Source: a bacterium (GTDB lineage: Bacteria; Sysuimicrobiota; Sysuimicrobiia; Sysuimicrobiales; Segetimicrobiaceae). From it: 33,851 bases of DNA. Positions 26,190 through 33,851 of the stretch are shown here, piece by piece. The stretch is taken from the NCBI GenBank assembly GCA_035703895.1, contig DASSXJ010000040.1, positions 1-33,851 of the forward strand, read 5' to 3'. The notes beneath the pieces are model-generated. The model was not told the origin of the DNA. It saw nothing but the letters and a program-made list of their open reading frames with translations, and made no database searches. Made by a program: the position numbers and the translations under genes. Within the stretch, counting starts at the first letter, position 1, and every line of letters begins with the position of its first letter.

Positions 26190-26786
26190 CTACCCGGGGA
26201 CGGCCACGATGCCGTCGCTTCGGGTGAGCGTACCCCGGTAGAGAAACGCGATCTGCCGCAACGCCGCCTGCTGATCGAATTCGGTGAGCGCGGAGACTGC
26301 GTCCACGGGGACGATGATCTGCAGCCATCGGAGCGCGGCGCTGCCCGCGGTGTGGAGCACGCAGATGTTGCTCACCGTGCCGGTCACGATCACTGACGCG
26401 ACGCGCCGCTGCCGGAGCTCGTGGTCCAACGTCGTGCCGTAGAACGCATCGTAGCGAAGTTTACGGACGACCAGATCATCCGGGCGGGGCGCCAGGTCGG
26501 GCACGATCTCGGCCCCCCACGTTCCCGCCACGGCGTGCGCCCCCCACAACGCGAACTCGGGATCGTCGGGACGGTGCCAATCCTGCGTGTAGACGACGAG
26601 GAGCCCGCGCGCGTGCGCGAAGGCTCGGAGGCGGGCGATCGCGGGCACGGTCGCCTGCGCCGCAGCCACGGTGAGGCTCCCGCGCGGATCCACGAAGTCG
26701 TTCTGCATGTCTACCACGATGAGGGCCGTGTCAGCGGGGTTGACCTGGACCCGGGGCTCGATGGTGATCGGTGGGACCTCGATCAT
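26190..26786 (-). CDS. Isochorismatase-fold cysteine hydrolase
   Basis: 198 residues. The Asp-Lys-Cys triad is visible: VVDMQNDFVD (Asp), VVRKLRYDAFYGTTLD (Lys) and VSNICVLHTAGSA (Cys). TQDWHRPDDPEF resembles the metal site of nicotinamidases, but the usual metal-site segment WPxHC is replaced by GAHAVAGTWGAE. It could be a nicotinamidase or a related amidohydrolase; the substrate is open. GGGAGG lies 8 nt before the ATG. It sits just downstream of the ftsH terminator. Confidence 0.85.
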   Translation of the reverse strand: MIEVPPITIEPRVQVNPADTALIVVDMQNDFVDPRGSLTVAAAQATVPAIARLRAFAHARGLLVVYTQDWHRPDDPEFALWGAHAVAGTWGAEIVPDLAPRPDDLVVRKLRYDAFYGTTLDHELRQRRVASVIVTGTVSNICVLHTAGSAALRWLQIIVPVDAVSALTEFDQQAALRQIAFLYRGTLTRSDGIVAVPG

Positions 26787-26819
26787 GGATGGCCTCCCTC
26801 GAGAGCGACGCTGCGTCCA

Positions 26820-26859
26820 GAAAACATACGCGGGGAAGCAGCCTCGGCTCCTTCCCCGC
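26820..26859 (-). terminator. Rho-independent terminator of ftsH
   Basis: Stem GCGGGGAAG (26830-26838) with CTTCCCCGC (26851-26859). On the minus strand it is followed by GTATGTTTTCTGG. It lies 25 nt after the ftsH stop. Confidence 0.8.
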
Positions 26860-26883
26860 GCAGCGTCGTGTGGGCGTCCGTCT

Positions 26884-28803
26884 CTACCCGGTCGCCTCCG
26901 GCTTCAGCTTTGGCTTCGGCGGAATGGTGGCGTCCGAACGGGAGAACGACTTGACCTCCTGGGTCACGGCCGGCGCCGGCGGGGCCGCCGAGACGTCGGG
27001 CGGCAGCAGCTCGCCGGCGATCAGCGCGTCGAGCTCCTCGCTGTCCAGCGACTCCCGCTCCAGCAGCGCTTTGGCGATGCGGTCGAGCACCTCTTGGTGG
27101 TCGGTCAGCACCTGACGCGCGCGGCTGTAGCACTCGTCGATGATCCGGCGGACTTCCTTGTCGATCTCGTAGGCGATCTCATCCGAGTAGTTCCGGCTTT
27201 CTACGAGATCCCGTCCCAGGAACACCGGCCCGTGCTTGGTGCCGAGCGTCAGCGGCCCGAGCTTATCCGACATCCCGAACTCGGTCACCATCTTGCGGGC
27301 GAGCTCGGTGGCTTTCTCGAAGTCGTTGGCCGCCCCGGTCGTGATCTCTCCGAAGACGATCTCCTCGGCCACCCGGCCGCCAAGGATCGCCGTGATGTTC
27401 GCCAGGATCTCGCTCCGCGTGACGGTGTACTTGTCCTCCTGCGGAAGCGGGAGCGTATAGCCAAGCGCCATACCGCGAGGCAGGATCGTGACCTTGTGCG
27501 GCGGGTTCGCCTGCGGCAGGAGCTTGCCCAACAGCGCGTGCCCGCCTTCATGGAATGCTGTCAGCTCGCGCTCTTTGGGGGACAGGATCCGGCTCTTTCG
27601 CTGCGGACCCGCGATCACCCGCTCGATCGCCTCGTCGAACTCGGACATGCCGACCCGCTTCTTCCCCCGCCGCGCCGCCAGCAGCGCCGCCTCGTTCACC
27701 ATGTTCGCCAGATCGGCCCCACTGAACCCGGGCGTGCGCTTGGCCAGCACGTCCAGATTGGCATCGTCACCGATCGGCTTGCCACGCACGTGCACGTCAA
27801 GGATGGCGCGCCGCCCCTTCGTATCCGGGTTGTCCACGACGATCCGGCGGTCGAACCGGCCGGGCCGCAGCAGGGCCGGGTCGAGGATGTCCGGCCGGTT
27901 GGTGGCGGCGATGACGATGATCCCGGAGTTGGGATCGAACCCATCCATCTCCACCAGCAACTGGTTCAGCGTCTGCTCCCGTTCATCGTGCCCGCCGCCT
28001 AATCCGGCGCCGCGCTGCCGTCCTACTGCATCGATCTCGTCGATGAACACCAGACAAGGCGCGCTCTTCTTCGCCTGGTCGAAGAGATCTCGTACGCGGC
28101 TCGCGCCGACGCCGACGAACATCTCGACAAACTCGCTGCCGGAGATCGAAAAGAACGGCACCCCGGCTTCGCCCGCGATCGCCTTGGCCAGCAGCGTCTT
28201 GCCGCTCCCCGGCGGGCCCACCAGCAGCACCCCCCGTGGGATCTTGGCGCCCAGCGCTTGGAACTTCTTCGGATGCCGGAGAAACTCGATGATCTCCTCC
28301 AGCTCCTCCTTGGCTTCGTCCACTCCGGCGACGTCGTCGAATGTCACCCGGGTCTTCGCTTCGGTATGCAGGCGGGCCCGGCTTTTGCCGAACGACATCG
28401 CTTGGTTCGACCCCGATTGAGCCTGGCGCAACATCAACATCCAGAGGCCCACGAGGACGAGAAACGGCAGCATCGTGGTCACGAGGTTGGGCCAGAGCGA
28501 CGATCGAGAGGGCGGATCTACGCTGATCTTGACGCCATGGGACCGCAGGATCTCCAGGTACGAGCTATCGCCCTTGGGCACATACGTGCGAAACGGCTGG
28601 CCGTTTTTCTTCTGACCGGACACGGCCTCATCGCCGATCGTCACCTGGTCGATGTGTCCCTGTTGCGCCTCGGAGATGAATGTGCTGTAGGCGACGACCT
28701 CGCTCGACGTACCCCGGTTGTTGTAGAGAGGAAGCACGAGGTAGAGCACGACAACGACAATCAGCGCCCAGACAAGCAGGTTCCGGACGTACTTGTTAAA
28801 CAA
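26884..28803 (-). CDS. ftsH: ATP-dependent zinc metalloprotease FtsH
   Basis: 639 residues. Two membrane helices (residues about 8-27 and 108-127) flank a small outer domain. The AAA module follows: [19 protein letters not shown] (Walker A), [11 protein letters not shown] (Walker B) and the second region of homology ending LRPGRFDR. The protease domain has HEGGH, the HExxH zinc motif with Gly in place of the usual Ala, and the third ligand in AANDFEKAT. It degrades membrane and regulatory proteins. The start is TTG at 28803 with GAGGGGG about 8 nt upstream. The extended -10 promoter lies between tilS and ftsH. Confidence 0.97.
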   Translation of the reverse strand: MFNKYVRNLLVWALIVVVVLYLVLPLYNNRGTSSEVVAYSTFISEAQQGHIDQVTIGDEAVSGQKKNGQPFRTYVPKGDSSYLEILRSHGVKISVDPPSRSSLWPNLVTTMLPFLVLVGLWMLMLRQAQSGSNQAMSFGKSRARLHTEAKTRVTFDDVAGVDEAKEELEEIIEFLRHPKKFQALGAKIPRGVLLVGPPGSGKTLLAKAIAGEAGVPFFSISGSEFVEMFVGVGASRVRDLFDQAKKSAPCLVFIDEIDAVGRQRGAGLGGGHDEREQTLNQLLVEMDGFDPNSGIIVIAATNRPDILDPALLRPGRFDRRIVVDNPDTKGRRAILDVHVRGKPIGDDANLDVLAKRTPGFSGADLANMVNEAALLAARRGKKRVGMSEFDEAIERVIAGPQRKSRILSPKERELTAFHEGGHALLGKLLPQANPPHKVTILPRGMALGYTLPLPQEDKYTVTRSEILANITAILGGRVAEEIVFGEITTGAANDFEKATELARKMVTEFGMSDKLGPLTLGTKHGPVFLGRDLVESRNYSDEIAYEIDKEVRRIIDECYSRARQVLTDHQEVLDRIAKALLERESLDSEELDALIAGELLPPDVSAAPPAPAVTQEVKSFSRSDATIPPKPKLKPEATG

Positions 28804-28891
28804 CCGAGCAACCCCCTCGAAACGATCGACCGCCGGACCACAGCCGCCGCCGGCGGGCGCCCCCTGGAACCCGGTCGAAACTTATCACAAA

Positions 28892-28900
28892 ATTATAGCA
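28892..28900 (-). promoter_or_regulatory. Extended -10 promoter of ftsH
   Basis: Minus-strand TGCTATAAT (28900-28892), perfect extended -10, in the gap between tilS and ftsH. No good -35 at the right distance. Leader of about 80 nt. Confidence 0.7.
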
Positions 28901-28904
28901 CATC

Positions 28905-30329
28905 TCACGCCCTCAACGGCCGCGCCACGACGCGGACGCCACGCATCGTGGTTGGTGTAATCTGCGCAGCTTCCGATGCCCGCATGCCGACGATCCACAG
29001 GACCATGCCGTCCCGTGTCGTCAACACCGGGATGGACGCCCGGCGATGCCGCGGGATCTTCTCGTCCCGCAGGTAATCCGCGACCATCTTCGTCCGCCCC
29101 TCCATCCCCACCGGTGCGAACCGGTCTCCGGGTTGTGGTCCCCGCAACACCAGCTCGCTCCCAACACACGCGGCGTCCAACACCACCGCATCCCGTCGGG
29201 CCAAGTCCTGCCCCGCCTCGAGCTGATCTCGCGTCAGCTCCTCCGCGGTCACCTGCACACCATACTCCACGGCGACCACACGGCCCGGCACCGACACCTT
29301 ATATAACCGCGGCGGGCCGCCCGTGCATTCCGCCGCGACCTCGGCGCCCGTCGGGAGCCGGGTGATCCGCACGCCTCCGGGGAGCGGCATCCAGGAACCC
29401 GCTTGCCCCTCGAGCACAAGCTGCCGTGCCCCTTCAATGTGAACGAACCGTACGGCGCGCAAGTTCCCGCGTACCCGTCGCAACGCCTCGCGCAGCACGC
29501 GCCGTTGGAGCGCCGCGGGCAACCGGATGAAGCGCTCGAGCGACACCTGCACGACTTCCAAATCGCCCGTGAGCGTCTCCGCGATTCGCGCGGCCGCCAG
29601 CGTGTCGATCGCCTCAGCTTCGTCCCGCAGCAGATCGGCCGCGCGCGCCAGCGTTTGCCGCACATCAGGATTATACCCTTCGAGGGCGGGAAGCAGGACC
29701 AGCCGGATCCGATTTCTGAGGATCGCGAGATCCCGGTTCGTCGAATCCTCCCGCCATTCGGCCCCGATCGCTCGAAGATACGATTCGACGTCCCGCCGTG
29801 TGGTCTCAAGCAGCGGCCGGATGATGGACGTTTCGCCGCTCCGTCGAACGGGGGGGATCCCGGCCAGCCCATCGAGGCCGCTCCCGCGCAGGAGCCGGAT
29901 CAGCACGGTTTCGGCTTGATCATCGAGGGTATGCCCTGTGGCAACGACCGTCGCGCCGACGTCCCGCGCGACTCGCGCCAGAAACTCGTAGCGAAGCCGG
30001 CGCGCCGCGTCTTCCACGGACAGGCCTTCTTGATCGGCGAGCGTTCGCGGATCGACGGCGGCTTGATGATGCTCCAACCCGAGGGTACGGCTCATCGCGG
30101 CGACAAACGCCGCGTCGAGACCGGCCTCCGGACGCAACCCGTGATCGACATGGGCGACGTGAAGAGTCAGGGGGCGGTCGCGCGCGATCGCGGCAAGACC
30201 GTGCACCAACGCCGTCGAGTCGGGCCCGCCAGAGACCGCCACCACGACGGTTTCTCCGCCCATGAGCATCCGGTGCCGGCGCACCGTGTCCTGCATGCGG
30301 TGCACAAATGCGTGGTCACCACCGGCCAT
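28905..30329 (-). CDS. tilS: tRNA(Ile)-lysidine synthetase TilS
   Basis: About 474 residues. The N-terminal PP-loop ATPase has VVVAVSGGPDSTALVHGL (residues 28-45) and HVDHGLRPEAGLDAAF. The core continues with VATGHTLDDQAETVLIRLLRGSGLDGLAGIPP. A C-terminal TilS domain, LRGPQPGDRFAPVGMEGRTKMVADYLRDEKIPRHRR, closes it. TilS turns C34 of tRNA-Ile(CAU) into lysidine so that it reads AUA. No ribosome binding site decides the start. I chose ATG at 30329; ATG at 30371 or the downstream ATG at 30296 are alternatives. A tRNA with anticodon CAU lies directly upstream. Confidence 0.94.
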   Translation of the reverse strand: MAGGDHAFVHRMQDTVRRHRMLMGGETVVVAVSGGPDSTALVHGLAAIARDRPLTLHVAHVDHGLRPEAGLDAAFVAAMSRTLGLEHHQAAVDPRTLADQEGLSVEDAARRLRYEFLARVARDVGATVVATGHTLDDQAETVLIRLLRGSGLDGLAGIPPVRRSGETSIIRPLLETTRRDVESYLRAIGAEWREDSTNRDLAILRNRIRLVLLPALEGYNPDVRQTLARAADLLRDEAEAIDTLAAARIAETLTGDLEVVQVSLERFIRLPAALQRRVLREALRRVRGNLRAVRFVHIEGARQLVLEGQAGSWMPLPGGVRITRLPTGAEVAAECTGGPPRLYKVSVPGRVVAVEYGVQVTAEELTRDQLEAGQDLARRDAVVLDAACVGSELVLRGPQPGDRFAPVGMEGRTKMVADYLRDEKIPRHRRASIPVLTTRDGMVLWIVGMRASEAAQITPTTMRGVRVVARPLRA

Positions 30330-30410
30330 GGCGTTCACGGAGATCTCGCATACTGGATCACGCTGGCTCATTCCGCGATGCGGACGCACCATCCCGGACG
30401 GTTCTGGAGT

Positions 30411-30487
30411 TGGTGGCGGCGGAGGGCTTCGAACCCCCGACTCCGCGGGTATGAACCGCGTGCTCTGACCACCTGAGCTACGCCGCC
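30411..30487 (-). tRNA. tRNA-Met (anticodon CAU)
   Basis: 77 nt including an encoded CCA. Acceptor stem GGCGGCG with CGCCGCC, discriminator A, D-arm GCTCAGGTGGTCAGAGC, anticodon arm CGCGG-TTCATAC-CCGCG and T-loop TTCGAAG. Anticodon CAU. The G1-C72 pair excludes the initiator. The body resembles elongator tRNA-Met, but a TilS-modified tRNA-Ile(CAU) cannot be fully excluded without comparison. Confidence 0.95.
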
Positions 30488-30499
30488 GTGTGCGCCTTC

Positions 30500-30508
30500 A
30501 TTATAACA
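30500..30508 (-). promoter_or_regulatory. Extended -10 promoter of tRNA-Met
   Basis: Minus-strand TGTTATAAT (30508-30500) places the transcript start close to 30493, only a few bases before the mature tRNA end at 30487. No clear -35. Confidence 0.7.
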
Positions 30509-30752
30509 GGATCACAGGGAAACCGGTTCTGAAAAACAGCGAGGCCACACACAGGTTAAGCCGGGTTGGCTCCGAAGAGCTACCTCTCTCTCATCCTGAT
30601 GTGTGGCGCTCGCTGACATCGCACACTGTATCACACGCCTCCCTCACTGCCAATCGGGAACTTTCGTTTGACGTGCTGTGGATAATTCGCATGGGGATAT
30701 CTTGTGGACATCAAAGAAGGACCGCGAGACACCGTGGGAGTATCGGGTCTGC

Positions 30753-31865
<1,113 letters not shown>

Positions 31866-31947
31866 GCTCCGGCGCCGTCCGGGTCGGACGAATCGCTGCC
31901 GGATATGATCGAGCGAGGCCGCGGCTGGGGATGGACCTTGCGGGGCC

Positions 31948-32160
31948 TTACTCCTTCGGTTGTTCCTTGGACTTGTCGATCCGGATCTTGCCGGCCGCGA
32001 TCTCTTCGAGAGCGACGGTCACCGGGTTGCTGCTGGCGACGTCGACCATCGGCAGCTGACCTTCCTTCAAGACGCGCGCCCGCTTGGAAACGGCGACGAC
32101 GAGTCCGTACTTGTTCTCGATCTTCTCGAGCAACGCCTCGAGCGGAGGCCGAATCATCAT
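31948..32160 (-). CDS. rpoZ: RNA polymerase omega subunit
   Basis: 70 residues. PPLEALLEKIENKYGLVVAVSKRARVLKEG is the conserved omega helix (KIxNRFxLVxxxxxRAR), followed by NPVTVALEEIAAGKI. It helps RNA polymerase assembly by holding the beta-prime C-terminus. Tandem ATGs at 32160 and 32157 with GGAGG about 13 nt upstream. It converges on ald. It is downstream of the rRNA operon on the same strand but separated by a terminator hairpin. Confidence 0.92.
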   Translation of the reverse strand: MMIRPPLEALLEKIENKYGLVVAVSKRARVLKEGQLPMVDVASSNPVTVALEEIAAGKIRIDKSKEQPKE

Positions 32161-32302
32161 GATGGTATCCTATCCTCCTTGTACCGTGAAACGCATATGC
32201 CCAGCAACGCGGATCGGCGGACAACGGGACACGCCACCGCAGGGCCGGAAACACCGGCGGAATGGATGGGGAACCAAACGCTGGTAGGCGGGGGAAATCT
32301 GC

Positions 32303-32334
32303 GGCGGGGTGAAAGCGATGACTCTCACCCCGCC
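32303..32334 (-). terminator. Terminator hairpin of the rRNA operon
   Basis: Stem GGCGGGGTGA (32303-32312) with its perfect complement (32325-32334), just past the 3' end of 5S rRNA. On the minus strand it is followed by GCAGATTTCCCCC, only weakly T-rich. Confidence 0.65.
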
Positions 32335-32341
32335 GACATTA

Positions 32342-32460
32342 CTCCCGGCAGCGACCTACTCTCCCGCGCAGTTGCCCGCGAAGTACCATCGGCCCTGGAG
32401 GGCTTAACGACCGTGTTCGGAATGGGAACGGGTGTAACCCCTCCGGCATCGCCACCGGGA
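32342..32460 (-). rRNA. rrf: 5S ribosomal RNA
   Basis: On the minus strand it begins TCCCGGTGGCGATGCCGGAGG, contains the invariant CCCATTCCGAACACGG loop, GTTAAGCCCTCCAG and GATGGTAC, and ends CGCTGCCGGGAG, which pairs with the 5' end. About 119 nt. It lies about 145 nt after the 23S 3' end; the spacer has a GGGGCC-ATAC-GGCCCC hairpin and no tRNA. Confidence 0.96.
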
Positions 32461-32604
32461 ATCTCACACAGTGGGGCCATACGGCCCCTACGACTCAGCC
32501 ATGGCTCGTGCGTTCGGATCCCGGCCCCCCGTGCTAATGGAAGCCTTAGCCTGCGACTCCGAGCCACGGTGCAAGCTCCATACAGCTACCCCTAAGAAAG
32601 TACC

Positions 32605-33851
<1,247 letters not shown>

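Noticed and set aside
26671-28002. 443-codon open frame antisense to ftsH
   Set aside because: The minus strand codes FtsH with all motifs; the antisense frame shows no conserved feature or ribosome binding site.
30488-30752. Replication origin near the DnaA box before ald
   Set aside because: Only one perfect box, no AT-rich unwinding element, no dnaA or dnaN nearby.
32473-32488. GGGGCC-ATAC-GGCCCC hairpin in the 23S-5S spacer as a terminator
   Set aside because: It lies inside the rRNA operon before 5S and has no T-run; more likely a processing structure.

Overview
The window is GC-rich bacterial chromosome, densely packed and almost entirely coding. Several things suggest a Gram-positive-like (Terrabacteria) lineage. 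There is a sporulation-type SigH factor, and FtsH, ClpC, RadA and a YacL-type PIN/TRAM protein are all present. The order tilS - ftsH - folP/folB/folK - coaX - greA - clpC - radA - yacL - ispD/F - cysS - rlmB - sigH is, with additions and losses, the classical Bacillus/Clostridium layout. The very high GC and divergent details (IspDF fusion, odd CysS motifs, no ctsR/mcsAB/disA) fit a deep-branching uncultured relative of Firmicutes, Chloroflexota or Armatimonadota. The exact phylum is inference.

Layout from left to right. Positions 1-608 (minus) hold a MaoC-like hydratase followed by a partial SDR. Divergent from it, 700-1728 (plus) is moaA. Positions 1796-7688 (minus) hold yacL - ispDF - DUF6504-like - cysS - rlmB, tightly overlapped, then sigH with its own promoter. 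Positions 7840-8311 (plus) hold a 131-aa protein of unknown function behind a strong promoter. Positions 8319-15885 (minus) hold clpC, radA and an ATPase-less peptide ABC transporter (binding protein plus two permeases) in the place where Firmicutes keep disA. A 483-nt gene-free leader precedes clpC, and greA lies upstream of that. Positions 16963-24798 (minus) hold a long overlapping run: ASCH protein, ftcD, folP, folB, folK, birA and a P1-family peptidase, then coaX, a quinate-dehydrogenase-like protein and an acyl-ACP-reductase-like protein, ending at a clear terminator. Positions 24978-30329 hold a SIMPL-domain exported protein (plus), then (minus) a membrane-anchored protein, a cysteine hydrolase, ftsH and tilS. 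Positions 30411-30487 encode tRNA-Met(CAU). After these come ald (plus), rpoZ (minus), 5S rRNA and the 3' part of 23S rRNA (minus).

The most striking element is a 301-nt insertion in the 23S rRNA gene (32910-33210). It lies exactly after the equivalent of E. coli U2593, the position of the Chlamydomonas chloroplast intron that encodes I-CreI. By hand it folds into a complete group I intron (P1 to P9, U-G wobble at the 5' splice site, terminal G) and has no endonuclease gene.

Small-scale signals are also informative. Recognisable promoters fall into two classes: -35/-10 promoters (sigH, the 131-aa gene) and extended -10 promoters TGnTATAAT without a -35 (moaA, yacL, ftsH, tRNA-Met). moaA appears leaderless, and one permease gene seems to start at CUG.
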